From Streptomyces sp. NBC_00536 (lineage in GTDB: Bacteria; Actinomycetota; Actinomycetes; Streptomycetales; Streptomycetaceae): 64,000 nt of DNA. This document shows, one piece after another, positions 36,583 to 47,817 of this stretch. The DNA lies in the NCBI RefSeq assembly GCF_036346295.1, contig NZ_CP107819.1, forward strand, positions 5,146,001 to 5,210,000. Reading direction: 5' to 3'. The position numbers and the translations under genes are program-made. The notes under the pieces were generated by a model that was given only the letters and a program-made list of their open reading frames with translations, had not been told where the DNA came from and searched no databases. Numbering within the stretch: position 1 is the first letter of the stretch; each line of letters opens with the position of its first letter.

Positions 36583-36715
36583 GTCGGGGTCCCTCCCTGA
36601 GGCGGCTGCGGGGCGTGGCACCATCCTCGCCCAGCGCCACACGCCGGGGCCATTACCGCCGAGGTCATGGCCGAGGCCGGTCCGTGCGCCCGTACGCCTG
36701 TACGTCCTTACGCCG

Positions 36716-36748
36716 GAGCCCCCGCCGGAACGCGTCCGGCGGGGGCTC
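36716..36748. terminator. Terminator after greA
   Basis: Perfect 14-bp stem GAGCCCCCGCCGGA / TCCGGCGGGGGCTC with an ACGCG loop, 20 bases after the end of greA on the minus strand. Confidence 0.92.
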
Positions 36749-36768
36749 TGACGTACGTATGAGGCTGC

Positions 36769-37266
36769 TCAGCCGTTGAAGGGCGTCACGGCCAGGATCT
36801 TGACCTTGGCCTTCTTGCCGTTCGGGAGTTCGTACTGGGCGTCCTCGCCGACCGCCTTGCCCATCACGCCGGAGCCCAGCGGGGACTGCGGCGAGTAGGT
36901 CTCGAAGTCCGAGGACGCGTACTCGCGGGAGGCCAGCAGGAACTCCAGCGTGTCGTCCGGGTCTCCGTCGAAGGCGATGGTCACGAGGGTGCCGGGCGCG
37001 ACCACACCGTCGGACGCGGGCGCGGTGCCGACCTTGGCCTTCTCCAGGAGCTGCGTCAGCTGGCGGACGCGCAGCTCCATCTTGCCCTGCTCCTCCTTGG
37101 CCGCGTGGTAACCGCCGTTCTCGCGCAGATCGCCCTCTTCGCGGGCGGCTGCGATCTTGACCGCGATCTCCGTGCGTGCGGGACCAGAGAGGTAGTCCAG
37201 CTCGGCCTTCAGCTGGTCGTACGCCGCCTGGGTCAGCCAGGTGACGCTCTCGCTCGTCTGGGTCAC
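36769..37266 (-). CDS. greA: Transcription elongation factor GreA
   Basis: Rescues arrested RNA polymerase by stimulating transcript cleavage. 165 residues: the N-terminal coiled coil carries the acidic tip EEGDLRENGGYH, and the C-terminal FKBP-like domain ends QSPLGSGVMGKAVGEDAQYELPNGKKAKVKIL. The GTG start at 37266 has a GAGGAG site upstream and gives the standard length. Confidence 0.96.
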   Translation of the reverse strand: MTQTSESVTWLTQAAYDQLKAELDYLSGPARTEIAVKIAAAREEGDLRENGGYHAAKEEQGKMELRVRQLTQLLEKAKVGTAPASDGVVAPGTLVTIAFDGDPDDTLEFLLASREYASSDFETYSPQSPLGSGVMGKAVGEDAQYELPNGKKAKVKILAVTPFNG

Positions 37267-37475
37267 AGGTGCTCCTCGTCGGTACAGGGGGACTAGGGGG
37301 ACAACAAAGTCGCCGGCAACGGGCGAAACCACGAGCCTAACAATTCGGCAGGAAAAGGGGGAGGACACCGGGCGTGTGAAGTGCGTCAGGGCCCGGCAGC
37401 ACTGACCGGCGGCCGCCCCATGATCACCCGTACGGCGGCCCGTACGACGGCCCGTACGGCTTCGCCCACGGCGCC

Positions 37476-37892
37476 CTAGCGGGCAGAGCCCCCGGCCGGC
37501 TGGCAGCCGATCAGCTCGATCATCGTGGCGCGGCCGGTGGTCTTCAGCGACACCGTCTCATCGACCCGGCCCGACGCCTGAGCGAAGGTGTAGTCCGCCC
37601 GGCCGACCTCGCCGTGCTGCTTGTCCTGCGAACTGAGCGTGCACACCCCGGTGACCGAAGCGTCCTTGCGGACCTCCAGGTGCACCTTCACCTCGTTGTC
37701 CGAGACCACCTGGAACGTGATGATCTGCGCGCTGACGCTCTGCCCGCCGACGTAGTCCCAGCCGATCCAGCCGACCACGCCCAGCAGCACCGCCCCGAGA
37801 ACGGCGCCCACGATCTTGAGCTTGCGATCGCTGCGCTCGTCCGCCGACCGGCCGTAACGGCCCTCGGGAAGCCCCTCGCGCACCGCGCTCAT
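37476..37892 (-). CDS. DUF4307 membrane protein
   Basis: A 138-residue protein with one membrane segment (IVGAVLGAVLLGVVGWIGWDYV) and an extracellular beta-sandwich-like domain with two cysteines (GVCTLSS, LIGCQPA). It belongs to the actinobacterial DUF4307 family, usually next to greA and mca, as here. A GAGAGGAA site precedes the ATG. The 209 bases between it and greA contain only CCGTACGG-type short repeats. Confidence 0.87.
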   Translation of the reverse strand: MSAVREGLPEGRYGRSADERSDRKLKIVGAVLGAVLLGVVGWIGWDYVGGQSVSAQIITFQVVSDNEVKVHLEVRKDASVTGVCTLSSQDKQHGEVGRADYTFAQASGRVDETVSLKTTGRATMIELIGCQPAGGSAR

Positions 37893-38014
37893 GATCGTTC
37901 CTCTCCGGAGGGGCCGGAACCTTCCGGTCCGCGATTCGGTCGCCTGACCACTGGAGGATCCCACGCCCCTCAGGCGGGGGCGGAATCGGGGTTCCCCCGC
38001 GACGCCCTCGCGGG

Positions 38015-38869
38015 GTGGCCCGGATCCGCCTCCGCGCCCCCAGCGCTGAGGGCACCCGGCGCGGCTTTCGTCTGAAGGGAGGCCGTCTGCACCTGGCCGG
38101 AGGCCTCGCCCTGACCGTTGTCTGGTCGCGCGCTCTGCCCGCCGCGCCGTCCAGTGTCCGGGTCTACCGGGACAGCCTTGGCCATTGGTACGCCTCCTTC
38201 GTCGATCCCGCCGAGGCCCAGGTACTCCCCGAAGCCGGGCAGGCGATCGGTATCGACTGGGGTGTGAAGCAGACCGCGACCACCACCAGCGAAGCGCACG
38301 ACCTGTCCCACCCCGAACACGGGAAGAGGACATCTGGCCGCTTGGCCCGCTATCAGCGGATGATGGCCCGCCGGAAGTCGAAGCGTGGGCAGGCCGCCTC
38401 CAGGGGCTACCGCAGAGCGCGCCGGCAAGCCGCGAAGGTGTACAAGAAGGCCGCCCGGCAGCGTCAGGACACGGCCCGCAAGTGGGCCAAACGGGTAACG
38501 GCCGACTTCGACCAGATCGCGGTGGAGGACTTCCGCCCGAAGTTCCTTGCGAAGACGACCATGGCCCGCAAGGCGGCCGACGCAGCGATCGCGTCCGCCA
38601 AACGCGAGCTGATCAACATGGCGCGCAAGCACGGGCGGACGGTTTGGTTGGTGCGTCCCGCGTACACCACCATGGACTGCGGGCAGTGCGGAGCGAGAGC
38701 CAAGCGCGCACTACCGTTGTCGGAGCGCATGTATACCTGCGACGCGTGCGGAGTGGTCTCTCCGAGGGACCGGAATTCCGCGCGCGTGATGCTCGTCCGG
38801 GCTGGTCTCGACCCGGCTGGCGCTGATCGCGTAAGACCCGAAGGGCCGCAGGTCCGCCAGGCAGCGTGA
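38015..38869 (+). pseudogene. N-terminally truncated TnpB nuclease
   Basis: A 284-residue remnant of an IS200/IS605-type TnpB, unlike the IS607 copy at 6238. The first 100 or more residues (most of the WED/REC part) are missing, but the catalytic half is intact: Asp81 (IGIDWG), Glu171 (AVEDFRPK), zinc ribbon C222/C225/C242/C245 and Asp252 (RDRNSAR). With the N-terminus lost it should not bind guide RNA normally. The gene begins within 125 bases of the divergent DUF4307 start. Confidence 0.85.
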
Positions 38870-38912
38870 GCCAGGAATACCCCTCGCAGGACGCTTGCTG
38901 AGGGGGAGGAGT
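38870..38912 (+). mobile_element. Right end of the TnpB element
   Basis: Sequence after the truncated tnpB forms a hairpin (CCCCTCGCA ... TGCTGAGGGG) and ends with GGGGAGGAGTCAAT, like the right ends of Streptomyces IS200/IS605-type elements. The GGGGAGGAG also serves as a ribosome-binding site for the ATG at 38917. Confidence 0.6.
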
Positions 38913-38952
38913 CAATATGGAAAGCCACGCCCGACCCAAAGAGGATCCTGTC

Positions 38953-39834
38953 TTGACCGAGCAGCTTCGACTGATGGCCGTCCACGCGCACCCCGACGAC
39001 GAGTCGAGCAAGGGCGCGGCCACCATGGCCAAGTACGTGTCCGAGGGGGTGCCCGTACTGGTCGTCACCTGCACCGGCGGCGAGCGCGGCTCGGTCCTGA
39101 ACCCCAAGCTCCAGGGCGACAAGTACATCGAGGAGCACATCCACGAGGTGCGCGCCAAGGAGATGGACGAGGCCCGCGAGATCCTCGGCGTCGAGCAGGA
39201 ATGGCTCGGCTACGTGGACTCCGGCCTGCCCGAGGGCGACCCGCTGCCGCCGCTGCCCGAGGGCTGCTTCGCGCTCGCGGACGTCGACGAGGCGGCCGGC
39301 GAGCTGGTGAAGAAGATCCGCGGCTTCCGGCCGCAGGTCATCACCACCTACGACGAGAACGGCGGCTACCCGCACCCCGACCACATCATGACCCACCAGA
39401 TCTCCATGGTGGCCTTCGAGGGCGCGGCCGACACCGAGAAGTTCCCCGAGGACGAGTTCGGCCCGGCGTACCAGCCGCTCAAGCTCTACTACAACCAGGG
39501 CTTCAACAAGCCGCGCACCGTCGCCCTGCACGAGGCGCTCCTCGCGCGCGGCATGGAATCCCCCTACGGGGAGTGGCTGGAGCGCTGGAAGGAGTTCGAG
39601 CGCAAGGAGCGGACCCTGACCACGCACGTGCCGTGCGCGGACTTCTTCGAGATCCGTGACAAGGCCCTCATCGCGCACGCCACGCAGATCGACCCGGACG
39701 GCGGCTGGTTCCGCGTGCCCATGGACGTCCAGAAGGAGGTCTGGCCCACGGAGGAGTACGAGCTGGCGAAGTCGCTCGTCGACACTTCCCTCCCCGAGTC
39801 CGACCTCTTCGCGGGCATCCGGGAGAATGCGTAG
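38953..39834 (+). CDS. mca: Mycothiol S-conjugate amidase
   Basis: Cleaves mycothiol conjugates in detoxification, releasing mercapturic acids for export. The zinc motif is HAHPDDESSKG, with HPDH later and the long ITTYDENGGYPHPDH segment typical of Mca rather than MshB. TTG 38953 (AAAGAGGA upstream) gives 293 residues, as I recall for the family. An in-frame ATG at 38917 with a stronger site would add 12 residues and lies at the end of the mobile-element remnant. Confidence 0.95.
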   Translation: MTEQLRLMAVHAHPDDESSKGAATMAKYVSEGVPVLVVTCTGGERGSVLNPKLQGDKYIEEHIHEVRAKEMDEAREILGVEQEWLGYVDSGLPEGDPLPPLPEGCFALADVDEAAGELVKKIRGFRPQVITTYDENGGYPHPDHIMTHQISMVAFEGAADTEKFPEDEFGPAYQPLKLYYNQGFNKPRTVALHEALLARGMESPYGEWLERWKEFERKERTLTTHVPCADFFEIRDKALIAHATQIDPDGGWFRVPMDVQKEVWPTEEYELAKSLVDTSLPESDLFAGIRENA

Positions 39835-39836
39835 CT

Positions 39837-40076
39837 ATGAGCGCTACGCAGGCAGCACTGACCCAGCTCCTTCCGCTGGCGGGTGACACCTTCGACAAGA
39901 ACAAGGTGACCCCCGGTCTCCTCGGCTTCATCGTCTTCGCGGGCCTCGCCGTCGGCGTGTGGTTCCTGATGAAGTCCATGAACCGGCACATGGGCCGGGT
40001 CACCTTCGAGGAGGCACCCGACCCGGCCGCGGCCACGACCGGGGCCGCCTCAGCCGAGGCCCCGCGGGCTTCCTAG
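39837..40076 (+). CDS. Small single-pass membrane protein downstream of mca
   Basis: A 79-residue protein with one central membrane segment (GLLGFIVFAGLAVGVWFLM) and an acidic Ala-rich tail. It starts two bases after the mca stop, so it is probably cotranscribed with it. Role unknown; a link to mycothiol-conjugate handling is only positional. Confidence 0.85.
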   Translation: MSATQAALTQLLPLAGDTFDKNKVTPGLLGFIVFAGLAVGVWFLMKSMNRHMGRVTFEEAPDPAAATTGAASAEAPRAS

Positions 40077-40086
40077 TACGAGTAGC

Positions 40087-40140
40087 CGCGGAAGCCGCCG
40101 CCCCGCCCCCGCCAGGGGGTGCGGAGCGGCGGCTTCCGCG
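40087..40140. terminator. Bidirectional terminator between convergent genes
   Basis: Perfect 14-bp stem CGCGGAAGCCGCCG / CGGCGGCTTCCGCG with a 26-base loop that can form a smaller hairpin (CCCCGCCCCCG...GGGGG). It sits between the small membrane protein gene and the end of the opposing NB-ARC gene. Confidence 0.9.
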
Positions 40141-40160
40141 CGCCCGCCGCACGCCCACGC

Positions 40161-43100
40161 CTAAGCCGACGGCGCCGCCACCTGGACCCCCATGATCTCC
40201 CGCGAGTGCCGGTCCGGGACCATCGACAGCCGCCACGCCTGCCAGCCCTCCGCCGGGTCCACCCCGCGCGCCAGGATCACCCCGTACGGCTCCAGGCAGT
40301 CCTCCAGCTTCCCGTCCCGCGCCGGATGCGGGTCCGCCAGCAGCGCCGCCAGCTCCGCGCGGGCCGCCGCCAGACCCTCCGGCCCCGGGGTCGCGTACGG
40401 CAGCATCGTGCACCGCAGGAAGCGCGCCCAGTCCTCGCCGCGCAGGTCCCCGTACGAGGCGAACAGCCGCCCCGCCTCCTCGCACAGCCCCACCGCCTGG
40501 GCCAGCCGCCCGTTCCCCGCGTCCACCACCGCCAGCTCCAGGCAGGTCCAGCCCTCCCCGTGGGCCAGCCCGATCCGCCGGAAATCGGCACGCGCGTCCA
40601 CCAGCAGCTGCCGGGCGAACCCCGAATTGCGCAGGTTCCCGGTCTGGGCCGCCCGCTGGTCCCGGGTCACCCGCCCCGAATGGTGGCGCGCGCACGCCAG
40701 CCCGTACACGTCCCGCATCCGCGAGAACATCGTCCGCGCCCGCTCCAGCTCCCGCACCGCCGGATCCCGCTCCCCGCTCTCCTCCAGCGCCTGCCCCAGG
40801 TAGTACAGCGTCCACGCCTCGCCCCGCGCGTCCTCCGCCTCCCGGTGCCGCGCCAGCGCCTCCCGCAGCTGCTCCACCGCGACCGCCGGATCACCGTCCA
40901 CCACCCGGGCCCGCCCGAGCTGCGTCAGCGCCCACGCCTCGCCACGGCCGTCGTGCGTGCGCCCGTACAGCTCCAGCGCGAGCCGCAGCTCCGCCTCCGC
41001 GCGCGGCACGTCGTCCATCCGCAGGCACACCTGCCCCAGCTGGAAGTGCGCCCACGCCTCGCCGTGCACGCTCTCGTTCTCCCGGTGCAGCACCAGCGAG
41101 CGCTCCAGCAGCGCCAGCGCCTCCGCCAGGTGCGCCAGGTCCCGCTCCACCGCCGCCAGCGCGTGCAGCGCCCACGCCCGGTCACCCGCCAGCTCCGGCG
41201 GCTCCTGCAACGCGATCGCCTCCCGGATCCGCGCCGCCGCCTCCGGCAGGTTCCCCTGGTGGTGCAGGGTGATCCCCAGCGAGACCAGCGCCATCGCCGC
41301 GCCCGCCTCCTGGTGCGCCTCCATGTACTGGTCCACCACCGACGTCAGCGTCGTACGCGCCATGTCCAGCTCACCGAGCTGGCGCGCCGCGATCCCCGTG
41401 CGCCACTGCACCGAACGCACCAGCAGACCCTGGTCCACCGCCTGCGCCAGCTCGTTGATCTCCCCGAGCCGGTACAGGTCCCCGCGCAGCAGACAGAAAT
41501 CGCACAACGCCCCCAGCAGGTCCAGCACCGCCTGCTGGTCCACGCCCTCCGACTGCCGCAGCGCCGAGGTGATGAAGCTCGACTCCTCCTCCAGCCAGTT
41601 CAGCGCCGCGTCCAGCGAGGCGAAACCGTGCCCGCCGAACTGGTTCGCCCGCGTCGACATCTTCCCGTCGACCATCCGGATCACCGAGTCCGCGAGCTGC
41701 GCGTAGTTCCGGATCAGCCGCTCGTGCGCCGCCGTCGCCGAAGCCCGCTCCTCGTCCGCCGCCAGCCGCGCCGCCGCGAACGCGCGCACCGCGTCGTGCA
41801 TCCGGAACCGCTCCCCGCGCACATGGTCCAGCAGCCCCGCCTTCGCCAGCTCCCGCAGCAGCCGCACCGCCTCCGCCTGGTCCGCCCCGATCAGCGCCGC
41901 CGCCGCGGCCGCCCCCAGCGAGGCCCGCCCCGCCAGCGCGAGCCGCCGCAGCAGCCGCCGCCGGTCCTCCGGCAGACGTACGTACGCCAGCTCCAACGCC
42001 CGCTCCAGCAGGCCCCCTTCACCCGCCCGTACGCCGCCCAGCGGAGCCAGCACCCGCAGCGCCAGCGGCAGCCCCGCCCCCAGCCCCAGCAGCCCCGCCG
42101 TCACCTCCTCCGCGTACGGGCCCACGCCCGCCGCCGCCGCACCCGCCCGCACCACCTCCGCGGACTCCACCGCCCCCAGCCGCTCCACCGCCAGGTGGTG
42201 CACCCACGCCGGAGTGTCCGCCGGCAGCTCCAGCGCCTCCCGCGCCGTCACCAGCACCAGACTGTCCGAACGCTCCGGCACCAGCGTGCGCACCTGCGCA
42301 GCGTCCGCCGCGTCGTCCAGCACCACCGTCACCGGCATCCCCCGCAGATGCTGGTGATACAACTCCGCCAGCCTGCGCACCTGTTGGTCCGCCGACGCCC
42401 GCTCCCGGAACAGCAGCTGCTCGCGCGGCGCGCCCAGCCGGTTCAGCAGGTGCAGCAGCGCCTCCCGGGTCGGCAGCGGCGCCTCACCGCTCCCGCCGCT
42501 CCCGCTCAGCGCCACCACGCACGCGCCCCGGAACTGGTCCCGCAGCTGGTGCGCCGCCCGCACCGCCAGCGCCGTACGCCCCACACCCGGCTCGCCGTGC
42601 AGCACGACCACCACCGGGCGGGTCTCCGTACTCGCCCGCGCCGCCTGCACCCACTGCGCGATCTGCCCCAGCTCCGCCCGCCGCCCCGCGAACGGCCCGT
42701 CGGGCTCCGGCAGCTGCCCGAACGACTGCTCCAGCATCCTGCGCCGGCGCGCCTCCGCACTGCGGTCCGCCCCGCGCAACTGCGGTGCCCGCGTGGGCCG
42801 CTGCGTCCGCGCCGCCGCCGTCACCTGCCGCTGCTGCTCCAGGAACGGCCGGATGCCCCGCACCTCCAGCGCCGACAGCCACTGCAGCCTGAGCTGCTCC
42901 GGACCGCCCGGCTGCCCCAGCGCACCGGCCCGGCGGCTCGCCGCCGGCAGATGGGTGCCGGTCACCTTCGCGACCGTCGCGAGCCCGCCCGCGACCAGCG
43001 CGACGGCCCCCGCGGCCGCCGCCGTCGCCGGAGTCGTGTCGAGCGCCAGATCCATCCCGAAGGCGGCCGCCGCGGCCACCGCACAGGCCAGCATCGCCGC

Positions 43101-43337
43101 CCCGGCGCTCTGCCGCCGGAACGCCTCGCGCAGCGAGTACTCCCCGGCCGCGGCCTCGTCCAGGGCGCTCACGTACGCCCCGTACTCCTCGGCGGCACTG
43201 GCGGCCAGCGCATCGAGAGCCTCCCGCCCCCGCGCCAGCAACGCCGCCTTGTCCCCGGCCGCCCCGGACCGCAACAGCTCCTCGTCGACGGCCCGCACCA
43301 GCAGACGCTCGGCCTCACCGCGATGACTGACCCGCAT
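40161..43337 (-). CDS. NB-ARC/TPR signal-transduction ATPase (AfsR-like without the N-terminal SARP domain)
   Basis: A 1058-residue STAND-type protein. Residues 1-75 are helical, followed by two hydrophobic segments at about 79-97 and 105-124. The NB-ARC domain starts at about 215; its P-loop GEPGVGRT (248-255) has Arg254 where almost all relatives have Lys. Walker B is TVVLDDAAD. A winged-helix region and about ten TPR repeats fill the C-terminal half. The start ATG 43337 is six bases after GGAGGAGG. Such proteins sense a signal and oligomerise; the changed P-loop may reduce ATP hydrolysis. Confidence 0.85.
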   Translation of the reverse strand: MRVSHRGEAERLLVRAVDEELLRSGAAGDKAALLARGREALDALAASAAEEYGAYVSALDEAAAGEYSLREAFRRQSAGAAMLACAVAAAAAFGMDLALDTTPATAAAAGAVALVAGGLATVAKVTGTHLPAASRRAGALGQPGGPEQLRLQWLSALEVRGIRPFLEQQRQVTAAARTQRPTRAPQLRGADRSAEARRRRMLEQSFGQLPEPDGPFAGRRAELGQIAQWVQAARASTETRPVVVVLHGEPGVGRTALAVRAAHQLRDQFRGACVVALSGSGGSGEAPLPTREALLHLLNRLGAPREQLLFRERASADQQVRRLAELYHQHLRGMPVTVVLDDAADAAQVRTLVPERSDSLVLVTAREALELPADTPAWVHHLAVERLGAVESAEVVRAGAAAAGVGPYAEEVTAGLLGLGAGLPLALRVLAPLGGVRAGEGGLLERALELAYVRLPEDRRRLLRRLALAGRASLGAAAAAALIGADQAEAVRLLRELAKAGLLDHVRGERFRMHDAVRAFAAARLAADEERASATAAHERLIRNYAQLADSVIRMVDGKMSTRANQFGGHGFASLDAALNWLEEESSFITSALRQSEGVDQQAVLDLLGALCDFCLLRGDLYRLGEINELAQAVDQGLLVRSVQWRTGIAARQLGELDMARTTLTSVVDQYMEAHQEAGAAMALVSLGITLHHQGNLPEAAARIREAIALQEPPELAGDRAWALHALAAVERDLAHLAEALALLERSLVLHRENESVHGEAWAHFQLGQVCLRMDDVPRAEAELRLALELYGRTHDGRGEAWALTQLGRARVVDGDPAVAVEQLREALARHREAEDARGEAWTLYYLGQALEESGERDPAVRELERARTMFSRMRDVYGLACARHHSGRVTRDQRAAQTGNLRNSGFARQLLVDARADFRRIGLAHGEGWTCLELAVVDAGNGRLAQAVGLCEEAGRLFASYGDLRGEDWARFLRCTMLPYATPGPEGLAAARAELAALLADPHPARDGKLEDCLEPYGVILARGVDPAEGWQAWRLSMVPDRHSREIMGVQVAAPSA

Positions 43338-43540
43338 GCGCATCCTCCTCCGAAGAGCCCGCCCGCGAAGCCCAAGTGTGAGGCGTGACGCCCCGGAGCG
43401 CGAGGGAATCTGAGCGAGATCAGAGGTAACGGGCATGCGCCACAGCCGAATTGACCGTGCGTCTGGCGTGGCAGATGTAACCGACCGGTTGCTCGTGCGT
43501 TGAGCCGGGCATCGTAAGAACGCTCGATCGGGAGAACGAC

Positions 43541-44754
43541 GTGGACTCCATACCTCACACCGCCGAAGGCGGTCCCGTGCCGGTGGCCTCATACGCCCGC
43601 ACGTCCCAGGACTCACCCGAGCGCGACGCGCGGGGCGTGCGCCACCAGCACCGGATCAACGAACGCACGGCCCGGGAGCACGGCTGCGCCGTCGTGGCGA
43701 CGTACACGGACAACGCGTGCGGCGCCACCAAGGACGACCGGGACCGGCCGCGCTGACGTCCGCGCCGGGCCGCGTGCACGTCGACCGCGACGGCCTGCGC
43801 GATCCGTACAGCAAGGCGGGTCTCCTACGGGGCGCGGAATCCCTCCAGGAGGCGATGGCGGAGCGGCGGAGGCATGGCCGGAGGGTTCAGGACTGGCACT
43901 GGTCGCGGGCCATGGACGGGCTCCCGCACAGTGGCCCCAGACCCTTCGGCTGGCAGGAGGACCGGCAGACCCTGCATCCGGTGGAGTCCGGGCTCGTGCG
44001 TAAGGCGATCGAGGACCGCATCGGGGGAAAGCCCATCGGCGAGGTGGCGCGCGAGTGGTGCGCGCTGGGTGTCACCGGAACGCGCGGGGGGCGGCCGAAC
44101 CCTCAGGCGATCACCCAGATCCTCACGGCTCCGCGGGTGTGCGGCTACCGCGCCAACCGGGGCGAACTGCTGATGGACCCGGAGACGGGTGCGCCGTTGG
44201 CCGGGGCGTGGCAGGCGATCGTCACTCCGGAGGAGTGGACGGCAGTCTGCGCGACGTTCTCGGCGGGCAGCCTGTACATGCATCGTGGTTCGCTCAGTCC
44301 GCGACTGACCGGCCGGAAAGCCGGGCCGAAGTACCTCGCCAGCGGGTTCCTGCGCTGTGGCGCCGAGGTCGCGGGCGGCGGCACCTGTGATCAGCCCATG
44401 GGCGGCTGCAAGAGCACGCGCAGCCGTAAGAGCCCGTACAACTACATCTGCAACGGGGCGGCCGGCCGCGGTTGCGGGAAATGTGCCATCAGTGGCCCGT
44501 TGGTGGAGGATGCCATCGCCCGATCGCTCTTCCCCGCGGACGGGCAGGGGAAGGTCCGGCTCCCGGAGCCGATTCGATTGCGCTGGCATGCGGGCGAGAT
44601 GGGGTTCGAAGAGAAGCGCAAGGTGATCGCCTCGGTCCTCACGTGCCTGGTGATCCGGCCGGGGAAGAAGGGCTCCCCGGCCTGGGACCACTCGCGCGTC
44701 GTTCCGGTCTGGAAATGGGCTGATCGCATCCGGGGTGCTGAACCGCAGGTCTGA
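43541..44754 (+). pseudogene. Large serine recombinase, disrupted
   Basis: Remnant of a phage- or integrative-element-type integrase. The first part (43541-43756) has the catalytic start VASYARTSQDSP and NERTAREHGC, then stops. The second part, from about 43760 in another frame, contains the recombinase domain (FGWQEDRQTLHPVESGLVRKAI ... GKPIGEVAREW) and a zinc-ribbon-like region (FLRCGAEV ... CNGAAGRGCGKCA). The middle of the catalytic domain, about 60-80 residues, is missing and the frame shifts, so it is inactive. It has a GGGAGAA site before its GTG. Confidence 0.85.
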
Positions 44755-44802
44755 TGGCCCCGTCACGTGGCGGCGGGAGGCAGGTGCGGCAGGATGGGCG
44801 GC

Positions 44803-46851
<2,049 letters not shown>

Positions 46852-46880
46852 CCCCGCCCCTGACCCCGACCCTTCGGGGG

Positions 46881-47606
46881 TTACGCGTGCTGCGCGGCCG
46901 CCATCGCGATGCCCACGAAGTGGGTGACGAAGGCGACCAGGGTCAGCGAGTGGAAGACCTCGTGGAAGCCGAAGTAGCGCACGGAGGGGTTGGGGCGCTT
47001 CATCCCGTAGATGACCCCTCCCACGCTGTAGAGGAGTCCGCCGACGATCACGAGCACCAGGACCGCGATCCCGCCCGAGCGCATGAAGTCGGGGAGGAAG
47101 AAGACGGCGGCCCAGCCCATGGCGATGTAGCAGGGCGTGTAGAGCCAGCGCGGGGCGCCGACCCAGAAGACGCGGAACGCGATGCCGGCCGCGGCGGCGA
47201 TCCACACCGCCCACAGGAGCGTCCGTCCGGTGGAGGCCGGGAGCAGGAGCACCGTCAGCGGGGTATAGGTCCCTGCGATGATCAGAAAAATGTTGGCGTG
47301 GTCGAGGCGGCGGAGGATGGCTTCGCCGCGCGGGCCCCAGGTGCCCCGGTGGTAGACCGCGCTGACTCCGAAGAGCAGGCAGGCCGTGAGGATGTACACC
47401 CCACAGGCCACGCGGGCCTTCGTCGAGTCGGTGAACGTCATGAGCGCCAGGCCCGCGACCACCACGGCGGGGAACATTCCGGTGTGCAGCCAGCCGCGCA
47501 TCATCGGCTTGGCCTCGGCGTCGACCTGCGGTTCAGCCATGGGTCCGGTGGTGGCTCCGGCCTCGGGTCCGGCCACGGCGGCGGCGTCAGAAGTCATGGT
47601 CCTCAT
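46881..47606 (-). CDS. Hemolysin III/PAQR family membrane protein
   Basis: About 241 residues with seven predicted membrane segments. The family metal-site features are present: an early Ser/His region (SAVYHRG, RRLDHANIF) and the late HEVFHSLTLVAFVTHF. Bacterial members of this superfamily are of uncertain function; some affect membrane lipids. ATG 47597 is an alternative start. The GC-rich gap after it toward the DUF255 gene is too short for another gene. Confidence 0.92.
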   Translation of the reverse strand: MRTMTSDAAAVAGPEAGATTGPMAEPQVDAEAKPMMRGWLHTGMFPAVVVAGLALMTFTDSTKARVACGVYILTACLLFGVSAVYHRGTWGPRGEAILRRLDHANIFLIIAGTYTPLTVLLLPASTGRTLLWAVWIAAAAGIAFRVFWVGAPRWLYTPCYIAMGWAAVFFLPDFMRSGGIAVLVLVIVGGLLYSVGGVIYGMKRPNPSVRYFGFHEVFHSLTLVAFVTHFVGIAMAAAQHA

Positions 47607-47817
47607 GCTATCTACGGGTCCGTAGGTTTCGGTTAGCGGCCTTTGCCGAAGATTGACACGAGTGGTGATGCTCACGTGAGAGGCCCCCTGGACATATGCG
47701 CATAGGCACCCGATGATCAGATGAGTGCGGTCGGCACCGGATGAGCGGAGCGCGAAGCGTCCGGGTCGCAGCCCCCACGGGGCAAACACCAAACAAACCC
47801 CTCAACAAGGAGCAATC

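Noticed and set aside
36716..36748. Possible attachment site because of its similarity to the hairpin at 30571-30597
   Set aside because: The similarity is explained by common terminator hairpins; no integrase or duplication boundary lies at either place.
40119..43388. A plus-strand open frame of over 1000 codons opposite the NB-ARC/TPR gene
   Set aside because: It is Arg/Pro/His-rich low complexity with no domain, caused by high GC; the minus-strand frame has clear P-loop and TPR features and a good ribosome-binding site.
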